This document shows positions 12,375 to 22,773 of a stretch of DNA of 64,000 bases, in pieces; the stretch's first letter is position 1; each line of letters begins with the position of its first letter. Location of the stretch: NCBI GenBank assembly GCA_002221725.1, contig NJFT01000081.1, positions 62,001 to 126,000 of the forward strand. Direction: 5' to 3'. The position numbers and the translations under genes are program-made. Below the pieces are notes generated by a model, which saw only the letters and a list, made by a program, of their open reading frames with translations, ran no database searches and was not told the origin of the DNA. This DNA comes from Scedosporium boydii (lineage: Eukaryota > Ascomycota > Sordariomycetes > Microascales > Microascaceae).

Positions 12375-12899
12375 CTGCACGTGTCCCGATTGGACTTGGG
12401 AGCGACTGTGAGTCAAGTGTGAGCGGTCAAGTTGAGATTGAGATTTGAGAGATTTGAGGGATGTGGGAAATTGATAGTAAGAAGTAAAAATGGGAAAGAA
12501 ACGGGGTGAAGAAAAAATGAGAGTGTGGTCGAAGGGGATGAGCTGTTGTCGAGAAATCAAGATATCAAGATGAGAGGGACCGATGGGAAATACGAACCTT
12601 TTCCTACCGCTCATCATTCTAGCGCTTTTAAGGACAAACAACGGGACGAATTCAAAGAAGAAGAAAAATAATTCCGGGAGGTGTGGCCTGGACTGCCGAG
12701 AATGTGTTGATGTTGATGAAAGAGGAGGCGAACAATGAAGACGCAAAGCTTCAAATTGAGGAGAAAAGAAACCGAAAAAAGAAAAGGAAGTCGCGATGGA
12801 GAAAAAAAAAAAAAAGTGTGAAAATGGGAAGAAAAAAAAAAGGGGGGAAAAAAGCAAACAGCCAATCACCAACATCGTACAAACTAGGCAACCAATCAG

Positions 12900-13150
12900 G
12901 ATTCGTATTCTGAGCTACCTGTTTTTTTTTCTTACTTTTTTTTTCTTTGTCCTTTTTTTATGTCGTTTTCTTTTTCTTTTCTTTTTTAAATTCCTTTTTA
13001 TCGTTTTGCTTTTTCACCCTTTATTTTCTTATCATTTTATGTGTGGGCTTTTCCCCCATTTTTCCCTTTATTTACAGCATAATTTTTTATCATTTTTTTT
13101 TTTTTCTCTCTCTTGTCATTCACAATCGAGATCATTTCCGTTTGCATTCA
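12900..13150. repeat. Poly-T / pyrimidine low-complexity tract
   Basis: About 250 bp is dominated by T with interspersed C, including many T runs of 7 or more. It sits about 530 bp upstream of the coiled-coil gene on the minus strand and could act as nucleosome-poor promoter DNA. Confidence 0.75.
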
Positions 13151-13243
13151 TCTTCCTCTTTGTCGAATATTAACTGTTGCCAGTCCTAGTTTTGGCCTGA
13201 ATTGAACCTTTAAAGCCTCGACAAACAAACAAAGTCATGATTG

Positions 13244-13254
13244 GTACTTCGTAC
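13244..13254 (+). repeat. Dispersed motif GTACTTCGTAC
   Basis: Exact 11-bp copy in intergenic DNA. Other exact copies in either orientation are at 19713, 47035, 48453 and 52510. Confidence 0.8.
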
Positions 13255-13637
13255 CCGGCTTTATAAAACCCAGACTCGCGATATCAAAGCGAAATGAAAA
13301 TACATATCGATTCAGCTCTGGCTGTAACTATTGACCTAAATATTGGCTGGGGAAACACTCGATCGATGTCCTTCTTTTTGTTTTCTGAAATTCACTCGAT
13401 TGTATGTCAGAAGATTGCCCCACTTACAGTCCTCGCCGTCGGCCAGCTCCCGTTCACCATCTCTTTTTGTGCTCTTTAAACTGCATCGGCTTGTAGGCCT
13501 TCGATACTCAAGAACCAGGCAAGAATCCCATCGCTTAATGAGCCCCATTGACCTTGGGGAGTCTGATTCAAGCGCCTGCGAGTCTGAGGGCTGGCAAACA
13601 CATCTGTGCGAGTTCGCTCACAGGACGAAGTCGCTCT

Positions 13638-14451
13638 TCATTGTCCTCGCGCCTCCAGAATCTCTCCAACCACTTTCGCGGTGGCCTTCACAATCAGTTC
13701 GTGCTCATAAGAGTGTATCCTCTCCTCCAGCTGGGGGAGGTCCTCTCCCTTCCACTCGATTTCTTGCACCATAATCGGGTCTCCCCTGTCAACCTTGAGG
13801 ATAACGTAATGCACCATGATTCCCGTGCGAGTGGCCTTTCCGGCCTTGAAGTCGCTAAAGGCGCGCTCTATCGCCCCCGCTCCATCATACGCACCTGTTT
13901 TTTGGAGGCTGTAAGCGGCTCATTCCGTGGAATGATACGACCGGGAGGGTTCTACATACCTGGTAACGCCGGGTGTAAATTAATTACTTTCAAGCCAACC
14001 TTTTCTAGCGGCTCTAGGAAGGGAGCTGAGAAGACGTGCATCCACCCAGCGAGGACGATGAGCTCCGGCCTCTCCTCGAGCTCTAGCACCTTTTTTGCCA
14101 ATGCGGCGTCGTACTTCGCACGTGCCTCAGCTACCTTGGTCTCATCCTTCTCTCCCTTGGGCAGAAACCCGTTGCTAATCAGGTTGAAGTACTCCCAGGG
14201 GATACCTATAAGAATTAGGAGTTAGATAGAGGGTTTTTGGCTATGCAGTCGCACAAAAAATGGTTTATATAAATACCAGCCTGGTCCGCCCTCGTCGTAG
14301 CATATGCCTTTGAGCGGTTTACAATAAGACGGACAATCTTGCTGTTAGGGATTACTCCCGACGCGACTGCATTGATCAAAGCCTGAAAGTTGGAGCCATT
14401 GCCGGAGGCCATCACGAGGATTCGGCATGGCGATTGTTTCTGGTCGGTCAT
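13638..14451 (-). CDS. ADE8: Phosphoribosylglycinamide formyltransferase (GAR transformylase)
   Basis: Three exons, 14451-14277, 14205-13960 and 13894-13638, join in phase to give 225 aa, the usual size of a monofunctional GART. The enzyme transfers a formyl group from 10-formyl-tetrahydrofolate to GAR, step three of purine synthesis, in the cytosol. Seen: phosphate-binding GNGSNFQ (17-23); N134 and H136 in INLHPALPG, matching E. coli N106 and H108; H169 and D176, matching H137 and D144. All catalytic residues are present. The start ATG (14451) sits 12 residues before the first beta strand (RILVMASG), as expected. It is divergent from NOP9 across 587 bp. In most animals this activity is part of a trifunctional enzyme, so the separate gene fits a fungus. 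Confidence 0.96.
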
Positions 14452-15038
14452 CCTGACGGTGTATTTGTGAGATTTTTCTTCGGCCTAGAAGTGGAAACAG
14501 GTGAGTGTGAGCTTTCGCGAGACTTGGGTGAGAGGTACTGCGGGGCAGTGATGAGGTGAGAAAAACAAGACCTGAAGGAAGGCCACTGCTCAATGGTTTT
14601 GGAAATGATTGCTTCAATTGCCAAAGAGCAATCTGCGATAGCCCAGTTTCCCGACGATGAATTGGCCTAGAAGCGTATACAGCTAAGTTATAGATGCGAG
14701 ATGCGAAGAGAGAAATGTTCTTCTTCCGAATCGCATTCGATTCTTCCTGATGAAAACCCTCAAAACTGCCCCACCACGGTCGAGACCAGCTCTAAAGGTC
14801 CTGAGGTACTTGGTACCTTGATGGAGGGGTAGCTCCTGACAGCTGCCATGAACCTGGCAACTGTCTACCGGACTGACAATTTCGATGCCCCACGTCCTCC
14901 ATGATAAGATAAGCAATTTTCCAAGAAAAAAAAAAAAGTTGGAGAAAAAAAGCGACGACGAACTCCTGTCGCTCAGATTTTGACGACAAGCCAACCACCT
15001 CCATCCCCTAACTCCTCGACACCCGTCCCCAACCCAAA
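14452..15038. promoter_or_regulatory. Divergent promoter region, GART / NOP9
   Basis: 587 bp between two start codons. It includes an A tract at about 14925-14937. I see no clear TATA box. The shared interval pairs purine synthesis with rRNA processing, which could allow co-regulation during growth, but that is only inferred. Confidence 0.45.
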
Positions 15039-17462
15039 ATGCCGAACCCCAGAAGCAAAAGAAAAGCGCTTCGCGAAAGCCGCAAGCGAAAGCAAGAAGA
15101 CGAAGCAGAGCAATCAACCAAGAGACAACGCGTCGGTCAAGATGAAGCAGGAGAAGAAGAACAAGGAGGAGAGGGAGACCACAACTACGATGGCGACGCC
15201 CAGCAGCAAAACGAAGGCGCGGGTGAAACCCAATTCTTCGGCCTCCTCTCCGACGAGGAGCAAGAGTACTTCCGCGGCGCAGCCGAGGTCCTCGAGCTGA
15301 ACACCTTCCCCACGCCTGAGGAGAGGGACGTCTTCGTCGAGAATGTGTTCAAGGAGGCTGAGGGGAAGGAGTTGAAGCTCGCCTGCAGCCAAGGTTGCTC
15401 GCGGTTAATGGAGAAGCTGATTCTTCTTTCGAACAAGGCGCAGAAGAAGCACCTCTTCGAGGCCTTTGCGGGGAATTTCCTGTCGTTGGTGCAGCATCGC
15501 TTCGCGAGCCACTGCTGTGAGATGCTCTTCCTGCAGTCGGCGCCCCTTGTTGTCGAGGAATTTAAGGGATTCGTAATTGATGTCCAAGGGAAGAAGAGCG
15601 CTGATGGCGAGGAGCAGAAACCGGAATCGTCCATGGAGCATTTGTTCCTGCTGACCCTTGACGAGCTTGAGGGCGATCTTACTTTCCTCCTTACCCAGAC
15701 CTACGCGTCGCATACCCTGCGAGCCCTCCTATTAATTCTTTCCGGACGGCCCCTGGAGGATGCATCGACTGCCGCGTTGCTAAAGAGTAAGAAGAAGGAG
15801 CGCATATCGGTCCCCGGTGCGGCGCAGTCCACCGCCGAAGACGCCGGGCAACAATTGCGAGCCGTTCCGGAGTCGTTCTCCATGGCCACCCAGAAGATCA
15901 TCTCGGATACCATCATGTCAATGGATAGCTCCAGTCTTCGAGTCCTCGTCACTCACCCCACGGGAAACCCTCTTCTTCAACTCCTGCTCGAGCTCGATAT
16001 TTCGTTCAATGTCAAGTCGAAATCGAAAGACGAAAAGGCAGCATCCGGCGAGACACTTCTCGACCGCCTACTCCCCGGCGCGCCAGACTCCCTCAAAGAC
16101 GAATCATCCAAGGCATCCGAGTTCGTTACGAGCTTAACCTACGACCAAATAGGTTCCAGGCTACTGGAGACCTTGATTGTCCACGCACCCAGCAAGATCT
16201 TCAAGGCCATTTACCAGAATTTCTTCGCGCAGCGAATCCAGAGCTATGTCCGCAACGAAATCGCCTCCTATCCTGCCATCAAGGTCCTCAACCGGTTGGG
16301 CAGGGATGAGCTCATCGCGTGTGTCGGTCAGATCATCCCCGTGATACCGACCCTCGTCGAGAAGGGGAGGTTCAACGTCATCAAGACCCTCTTTGAGCGC
16401 TGCTCGGCCCGCGAGGCACCCGAAGAAATCACCAAAGTTACGAATGCCCTCGTCGCGGCCTGCGACGGCGACGCCAGGAATCTCGTCCCGCGCCTTTGCC
16501 AGCTCCGAGGCAACGGTGACGACGCCGAAGACAAGAAGAACATGCCTCAGTACCTTGTCCGAAGCCAGCAAGCCGTCGTTAACCACGGCGCCCAGCTCGT
16601 CTCCACCATGCTCACCACCGGTGGTTCCTCCGCCGCCGCCGCGCAAACCTCCATCCTCGGCCTGACATCCGAGGAACTCCTTAAGCTCGCCACGGGCTCC
16701 ATGGCCACCATGAGCATCCTCACGACCGCCCTCTCCCAACCCGCCGCCCCTACCATTTTCAACTTTCACAAATCCCTCGTCGCGTCCCTCCTGCCCCACG
16801 CAGCCGACCTTGCGACCTCGCAATCCGGCCACAACGTCATCAACGAAATCATCTCCCTCCCATCCAGGGGCAAGGAGCGCTCGGCTCCGTTCCATCTCAA
16901 GGAAGCCATCATGGTCAAGCTTGCCGAGAATGAGCAGACCCTTCGCGATTCGTGGATGGGAAGGAGCGTTTGGCGTATATGGAAGGGAGACGTCTGGAAG
17001 CGGGGACGCGGGGATTGGGCGAGGTGGGCTAAGGAGGCTGGCGATGGGGCCGAGCAGGCGTTTGCTGCGGTGCCGGTGAAGAGAGATAGGAGGTTCCGTA
17101 GTCAGAACGGCGCACCGAGGGGGAAGAACGGGGCGTCGGCTGGGAGTCGGCCGGCGGCTGTTCCGGCAAATCCGTATATTGCTAGGAGGATGGCTAGGAG
17201 GGCGGAAAGGGAGAAGATGCAAGGGAAGGAGGAGTTTACTCACAATAAGAGAGAGCAGAAGAGAGAGCGGAAAAGTGATGATGGAAATGACGTGAAGGAG
17301 GCTACACGGGAGGTGGTGGAGGAAAAGCCAGCCAATGGTACGGACGGCGTTGAGCAGGAGAAGAAGAAGGAAAGAAGAGAGGACAAGTATGCGAAGGCAA
17401 AGAAGGAAAGACGGGAGAAGAGGGCAAAGAAAGAGAAGGAAGAGGCTGTCGTCGAGGCGTAG
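15039..17462 (+). CDS. NOP9: Nucleolar Pumilio-repeat protein NOP9
   Basis: A single exon of 807 codons. NOP9 is a U-shaped Pumilio-like protein that binds the ITS1/20S pre-rRNA region and holds back premature Nob1 cleavage in 40S maturation. Seen: a basic N-terminus with KRQR-type clusters, acidic linker, then FFGLLSDEEQEYFR followed by repeated Puf-like units, for example LACSQGCSRLMEKLI, VQHRFASHCCEMLF, LLTQTYASHTLRALL and TYDQIGSRLLETLI, then the C-terminal SMATMSILTTAL region. The last 150 residues form a Lys/Arg/Glu-rich nucleolar tail. The ATG at 15039 is the first in frame and precedes the basic stretch. Slightly longer than yeast Nop9 because of the tails. Confidence 0.93.
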   Translation: MPNPRSKRKALRESRKRKQEDEAEQSTKRQRVGQDEAGEEEQGGEGDHNYDGDAQQQNEGAGETQFFGLLSDEEQEYFRGAAEVLELNTFPTPEERDVFVENVFKEAEGKELKLACSQGCSRLMEKLILLSNKAQKKHLFEAFAGNFLSLVQHRFASHCCEMLFLQSAPLVVEEFKGFVIDVQGKKSADGEEQKPESSMEHLFLLTLDELEGDLTFLLTQTYASHTLRALLLILSGRPLEDASTAALLKSKKKERISVPGAAQSTAEDAGQQLRAVPESFSMATQKIISDTIMSMDSSSLRVLVTHPTGNPLLQLLLELDISFNVKSKSKDEKAASGETLLDRLLPGAPDSLKDESSKASEFVTSLTYDQIGSRLLETLIVHAPSKIFKAIYQNFFAQRIQSYVRNEIASYPAIKVLNRLGRDELIACVGQIIPVIPTLVEKGRFNVIKTLFERCSAREAPEEITKVTNALVAACDGDARNLVPRLCQLRGNGDDAEDKKNMPQYLVRSQQAVVNHGAQLVSTMLTTGGSSAAAAQTSILGLTSEELLKLATGSMATMSILTTALSQPAAPTIFNFHKSLVASLLPHAADLATSQSGHNVINEIISLPSRGKERSAPFHLKEAIMVKLAENEQTLRDSWMGRSVWRIWKGDVWKRGRGDWARWAKEAGDGAEQAFAAVPVKRDRRFRSQNGAPRGKNGASAGSRPAAVPANPYIARRMARRAEREKMQGKEEFTHNKREQKRERKSDDGNDVKEATREVVEEKPANGTDGVEQEKKKERREDKYAKAKKERREKRAKKEKEEAVVEA

Positions 17463-17855
17463 TTACATATAATACCATTTTCGTTATAGGGTCTCGGGTA
17501 TTTAAATTAAACAAATTGCCAAGCAACATTAAGCGCCGGGTCAATGTAGGGGCGTTTCTGAGCCGCGAGAGTTACGGTTGAGTGGTTTCTTAATTAAAAT
17601 CTATTCCGTGCCAACTCCTATGACTTCCCGTCCCAATCCCGTTCCCGATACCGGCATTATGACCCTCGAAACAATAGCAGAAAGAAGAAGAAGGAGAAGA
17701 AGAAGAAAAAAGGGACAGAGGAAAAAAGGCAGAGGAGAAAAGGAGGAGAAGAGAGAAATGGTGGCATGAAGCCCCAGACAGAAGGATATCCCGATAATCC
17801 ACCCGTCCCACGCCATCCCTCCTCTCTCAAACCCGGCATTCAGCTCAAACAGAGC
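17463..17855. other. Intergenic between convergent genes, purine-rich tract
   Basis: This is 3' flank for NOP9 and the AMMECR1 gene. About 17683-17757 is a GAA/GGA purine tract. No gene seen. Confidence 0.6.
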
Positions 17856-18677
17856 TCACTCACACTTATTCTTCTCAACCCACTCCTTCCACTTCTTATA
17901 CTCCCCATACTCCAAACTCTCCTTCTTCCCCTGATACCGAACCGTATCCAGCTCAATCTCCTGCCACTTATCCTTCCTCCCCATCCACCCCGCCTTCCTC
18001 ATCAAACTCACAATAGTCTCCTCCTTCGTCCACCCTTGCTCCGTCGCCACATCCGGCAAATACGTAGCGCCGTACCTCCTCCCATGATACACGAAACTGA
18101 TCCTGATACCGTGGACGCCGAGGGTCCAATCCATCGCATCATCGCAATCCTCAAAATCCGTCAACAACGTCACCGACACCTCCAGACTCGGCAGCTCAGA
18201 CGACCGCACGGGACTGAAACGCGTATCGTGCAGCGCCGAAGTAAGCGCGTAGCTAGCAATGCCATCCTCGAGCTCCTGGTCCTCGAAGGTGCCGATGCAG
18301 CCGCGGAGCGACCTGTAACCATCCCTCTGGGAAACGGTGTTCCAGGTCACGAAGAGCGGAGACTCTCGAATCCCCGAGTCGTCGTCGTCGTCATCTTCGT
18401 CCTCGGTGAAGGAGGTCACGGACGTGGCCGCCGTGTTGGTCGCCAGGGAGAGCGTGGAGGTAGAGTCCGGCGTGGACGTGCCGCTGGACGAAGAAGCTGC
18501 CGAGGCGAGGCGCTGGAGGGCCGGGAGGGCCTTGGTCAGGGTTGTGGGGGTGGAGGCGGAGGCTTTGAGGTAGGCTTTCCAGGCTTTTTGGATGTCGGTG
18601 AGGTCCATGGGTTCGCGGCGTTCGAGGTGGGCGGAGAGGGCCTCGAAGGAGTAAAGGCAGTGTGCGAGCGTCGCCAT
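17856..18677 (-). CDS. AMMECR1 domain protein
   Basis: A single exon of 273 aa from the ATG at 18677; the open frame extends three codons further only through a GTG. The AMMECR1 fold is an ancient family of unproven biochemistry. Seen: an N-terminal helix (MATLAHCLYSFEAL), the invariant LRGCIGTF (124-131), YALTSALHDTRF, LEVSVTLLTDFE and a C-terminal GWTKEETIVSLMRKAGW. A Ser/Thr-rich and poly-Asp insert (about 55-103) separates the first helix from the LRGCIG core; such inserts are usual in fungal members. It is convergent with NOP9. Cellular role unknown. Confidence 0.93.
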   Translation of the reverse strand: MATLAHCLYSFEALSAHLERREPMDLTDIQKAWKAYLKASASTPTTLTKALPALQRLASAASSSSGTSTPDSTSTLSLATNTAATSVTSFTEDEDDDDDDSGIRESPLFVTWNTVSQRDGYRSLRGCIGTFEDQELEDGIASYALTSALHDTRFSPVRSSELPSLEVSVTLLTDFEDCDDAMDWTLGVHGIRISFVYHGRRYGATYLPDVATEQGWTKEETIVSLMRKAGWMGRKDKWQEIELDTVRYQGKKESLEYGEYKKWKEWVEKNKCE

Positions 18678-19647
18678 GGCTCTCACTGTTTTTTTATTTT
18701 TTATTTTATTTCGAATTTTTTTATTTATGATTTCTCTGGGGAGCAGTGGTATTTGGGAACACTCAAGGGGGAGACGCCAAGAGGTGAGAAGAGACGGGCA
18801 GGACCCTTATTTTCGAGTTGCTTTTCAGCCTAGTAAGAAAACAACGCAAAGAGGGGAAAGAAAGACAGCGGGTGAACGTCAGGCGAGTGGAAGCGTTGGG
18901 CCTGTTTCCAAGGTTTTCTGTTCACCCCTCAAAGGTTGTTTGCAGCGGGGAAAATGAGTGAAGCTCAGGGAAGCACCGGAGATCCGAGCTTTCAGGCAGG
19001 GCAGATTACAAGATACAGCAGCGAAAGATGGGGCAGAAGGAGTGAGGGGGCAGAGAACAACTCCACTAAATTGATAGAGGGGTACAAAGTTGGGGCTGAC
19101 AATTGATGGACGTGGGCTGTCGTCAATTGTCAGCTGCCTTGGCGTGGGGACTGAGCCAGAATTTGGGGGTTCATTCTAGGTCAGGTGATGACAACTGGCT
19201 CCGGAGCGCCAATGAATTAAACTACATTATGAGCGCCCGCGTTCAAGATGGCGCCCGGTTTGAAGCTGTTCGACATGACGGGCTGTGGATGCCTGCATGG
19301 GGAGATCGGGAAGAGTGGCACTTGGAATCAGATGCTCTTCCCAAGGTTCCTGTTTCTCTCGCATATGAAGTATGGATGGACATGGCTTGGTTACTCTAAG
19401 ACCCGCCAACATGACGAGGCCAATGGATCTTTTTCCAAGCATAAATTCTTGTGCATCTGCAGAGCAACTAGTCTGACTTTAGAGTCAAGGCCCTCGAGAT
19501 TGACTGCAGGCGTCTGGAGGCTATAGAGTTTGGCTCGTGTACTTGTGGGCTCCATGTCCTTCCTCTCTAGGCAAATGCTCAACAGAGACCTTGAAGCATC
19601 CACCTCTCAAGTCCCAAAACACTGCCAAGGGCTCAAAGGAGGAGGTC

Positions 19648-19657
19648 ATCAATTGAT
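19648..19657. repeat. Palindrome ATCAATTGAT, copy 1
   Basis: Perfect 10-bp palindrome in intergenic DNA; other exact copies start at 19995, 48870 and 63870. Confidence 0.8.
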
Positions 19658-19705
19658 CTCTTGGTCTTGAGACTTCTTCCCTGGGGGATGACGGGTGTCT
19701 CTGGC

Positions 19706-19743
19706 GTACGGAGTACTTCGTACTTGGAGGGTGTACGGAGTAC
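19706..19743. repeat. Cluster of GTACGGAGTAC / GTACTTCGTAC motifs
   Basis: GTACGGAGTAC at 19706-19716 overlaps GTACTTCGTAC at 19713-19723, and a second GTACGGAGTAC is at 19733-19743. This is the densest occurrence in the window. Confidence 0.85.
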
Positions 19744-19994
19744 AGAGTGGTATCGAGTTATTGAACATAGGCGTGGCGTTTGCGTCAGCGTCAGCGTCCG
19801 AAATCATTCCGAAGAAACCGAAATAGGGGTGAAAGCACGCTGGTTTTAGTGCGTTCGATTTCAGATCATTTTGATGATGATTGCGTCGTTCTGACATTCT
19901 CACAAGTTCATCTTCTCTGTTGAGCTCTTCTGCTTCATCATTGATCCATTACGAATATGCTATCCGCTAAAGCGGGCAATTCGTCATGAAGATC

Positions 19995-20004
19995 ATCAAT
20001 TGAT
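19995..20004. repeat. Palindrome ATCAATTGAT, copy 2
   Basis: Exact copy 347 bp from copy 1, again in intergenic DNA. Confidence 0.8.
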
Positions 20005-21417
20005 GCAAAGACTGCATTTTGAATGTATCCATATTAGGCGGAATTCGGGGTTGTTGCAGTCACAGTGAATCAATGAAGTCAATTGGCTGACCTAAGCAGG
20101 ATTGGTCTTGGCATTAGATCTCATGCACAGACCGGGCCTGAGACGGTCCCAATTCAAGCTTGATTCTATTCTCCTCAATTCCAACCCAGCAACAAACAAA
20201 TGGAATTCCAGCCAGATGCACGTGAATCCCCCATCCTCGGCGCCTACCTTAGGACTCCAGAAAAGGATTACGAATTCAAGGATCCGGCCTAGATTTGGGG
20301 GGTGCTTCAGTCATCCAGATGCTACCGGAAGGGCATGAAGCGAGAGACTTGGGTGTTTGATGTGCGCTGGCTGTAACACTCCCGCGCCCCTTCACCCCTC
20401 GTCAACTCCACGCTCGTTTCAGCAAACCTGGCTCCGGAATCCCACGCCCAGTGCACCTAACCGCTGCGGCTTTTGTATCCCTACACTTTGTTACTGCGAC
20501 AGAGTACATGGGCTTCAGTGTCCAACACCCTCACGTCTCCTCTACGGTCCCCACTTACACGACGACGCCTTTGTCCTCGCTCCGCTTCGGGCAGGTCTCC
20601 AGGAGTTTAAAGCTGTTACGCTCATCCCTGAGTCGGCGCAAGAGGAGCAGCGAAAGCAGGGGAACGAGCTTTATTTGTGCTAAGCTTTTTTTCCCGCGCC
20701 CCTGTCAGCGCTTCTCCAGAACGACAACCCTGCTAATGTTGCAGGACCACATCCGAAGCAGACACGGGCTGGGATTGCCTCAATATCAACTCCATAATAT
20801 CACACATTGTAGCAGAGAGACGAGTGCAGACCATTTTTACTGCACTTCGTAGACTCCAAGTGCCCATCAACCTAGTAGAAACATCCCCTTGATTCTCGCT
20901 CCCTTTGGCAATTGACAGTGGAGACGGCTCACACCCCTCCCAGTCATCCATGCAACGCCTCGTTGCTAATGCTAGGGATTGTCTCAAGACGATAATCGCC
21001 AAGTATCGAGGCCAGCATCGCAGAACCAGAAAAGCTTGTAACTGACCGGGCGGGCCTCTTGTGGAGATCTGTAATAGCACTTGGAGGCTGGCAGAACATC
21101 GCTTCCCCTGTAGTGTTTTGCCTGATCTTCCTCTGATCCCCTTGGCAGATGTCAATCCTGTTCCGAGAAGCCCATATCTTCCGTCCGCTCTACATATACC
21201 TATCCCGCTCCTCATAATCCCGTTCCTCCTGATCTCCCTCCTCCCCTTCCTCTTCTTCTCTTCACATTCTCTTCATCTCGTCGAGCTCTTGTCAACTCCG
21301 TTTTTTTCGTCAACTTTTATTCTCTCGTTTGTCGCCGGCCGACCCTTTACCACTCCTTTCGCTCATAATCCAGCATCTTCTTCTTCGAGGAAAACAAAGA
21401 AACAAAAAACCGCCAAA

Positions 21418-21745
21418 ATGCAGCTCTCCATCTTCGCCGTTATTACCTTTGCCGCCGTCGCGCTGGCCAACCCCCTCTCTGCTCCCAAGGCCGGTACGAA
21501 ACCCAAGTCCCAAGAAACCTGATGGAGATGTAGGAAGGGGAAGAACGAAGAAGATGTCATACAAAAGAACTAACATGGTGTTCCCTCGTCTAGCTATCCG
21601 CGCCAGGCAGCAGCCTCCCACCAACCCCAACGCCATCGTCAGCGGTCCCGCCGTCAACCAGCCCGCCATGACTGACCGCAACGGCAACGTAATCAACTTC
21701 GACAGCACTAAGGTTTACCTCGCCGCCAAGGAAGCCGGTCTCTAA
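21418..21745 (+). CDS. Small secreted protein, 75 aa
   Basis: Two exons, 21418-21493 and 21594-21745, join in phase 1 to give 75 aa. The first 18 residues (MQLSIFAVITFAAVALAN) are a clear signal peptide. The mature part has no cysteine, a possible Kex2-type site at RAR just before QQPPTNPNAIVSGP, and a short NVINFDSTKVYLAAKEAGL tail. The intron falls just after the signal peptide, and a C/T-rich leader precedes the ATG. I do not recognise the family; a secreted peptide precursor, cell-surface peptide or effector are possible. Without cysteines it is unlike the typical disulfide-rich effectors. It is the nearest gene to the DUF7136/chitinase pair. Confidence 0.72.
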
Positions 21746-22773
21746 ATCAGCAGCACCGAGAATTTGCATTCAAAAGGCCTTGGAGACCGTTCAAATTTCT
21801 CTCTCCAACGGCGTTCAGGGGCGGAAAAGACCCCTTGAGACGATCGATTAATCGCCTCCTTTCGAGTGGTTCCTTGGTGTTCGACTTGGGGAGGCTTGCT
21901 CGTGGGGAGGAGGTCTGTTCCTCTGCTCTGTCAGATCATCTGTACAAAGCTTTCTTATCTTAGTGGTCAAACATTGGGGAGGGTTTGGTTTTCTTATATC
22001 CAACAAACTATTCGGGCTCAATTTCCCTCTTATTTTTCTCTCGTCTTAATCCGGACCTTGGATAGAGGAAATATCCAGGTACGAAGGTCAACAACCAAAT
22101 GGGAACATAGATTTTTGTTTTTCTTTTTTTTCATTTCTTTCTCTTGAAATCGATGTTGGATTCCATAGGCACCACACTATATGGCAAGGATAGTTTAAAG
22201 GCGGAGAAAGAGAGAATAACAGTTGAAGGTGTTGATGTTGTGAGACAGAACCTAGGCCTTGAGGGCTGTTTGGACTCGAGTTTACAGTGATCATGACCTT
22301 CGTTTTTTATTTTCTGACGTGAACATATCAGCCATTTGCTATCTTGGATATACTGTACTCCATCTACAACCGAAAGGTGAGATGTACGGTCCTAGACCAA
22401 TCTCTCCTAGTCCGGGGGGGGGATGGGAGTTAAGTGTGAACGAGACTTTAGCTCGAGGATATTGGCTTTCGCTGTCGGGACCATAATTCCCCAAGTCACA
22501 GCTCCGGGTCCTCTCCGTGGAGGCTCCTGACATGGACGATATCTCAACATACTTCTATCAACTTGTTCTAATAAAATAAAACGCAGTTTTCAGGTTAGAA
22601 CTAATAATGAGCGAGTATGGACCTCATTAATGGTTATGATATTATTTCAAAAATTAAGCTAAAGACTAGAGCAGTTGAGAACTAACGCGTGCCACAGTCC
22701 CAAGATCGAGAAATCGAGAACATGATTCCTTTAGAGACCGGAATCCATCACTCAGGGCAGCTAGGAAGGTAGA
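21746..22773. other. Intergenic between convergent genes
   Basis: 3' flanks of the small secreted protein and the DUF7136-like gene. It includes a T tract near 22121-22130 and an AT-rich patch at about 22560-22680. No gene seen. Confidence 0.55.

Larger units (their letters stand above)
12375..13637. other. Intergenic/5' leader with T-rich tract
   Basis: About 12900-13150 is strongly T-rich on the plus strand (A-rich on the coding strand of the upstream gene), with several runs of 7-12 T. One exact GTACTTCGTAC lies at 13244-13254. No gene is supported. Confidence 0.6.
18678..21417. other. Intergenic, 2.7 kb, with repeated short motifs
   Basis: No gene is supported. The interval holds one GTACTTCGTAC and two GTACGGAGTAC in 38 bp (19706-19743), two copies of ATCAATTGAT (19648, 19995) and related TCAATTG words near 19098 and 19123. 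The last 200 bp, up to the ATG at 21418, are C/T-rich with a TACATATACC stretch near 21191, consistent with a promoter. Confidence 0.6.

Noticed and set aside
12614..13189. Phe-rich open frames in the T-rich tract
   Set aside because: Products of homopolymer T runs on either strand.
16161..17243. A 360-codon open frame antisense to NOP9
   Set aside because: Low-complexity Pro/Arg start and Gly/Glu repeats mirror the codon pattern of NOP9; no splice sites or family features.
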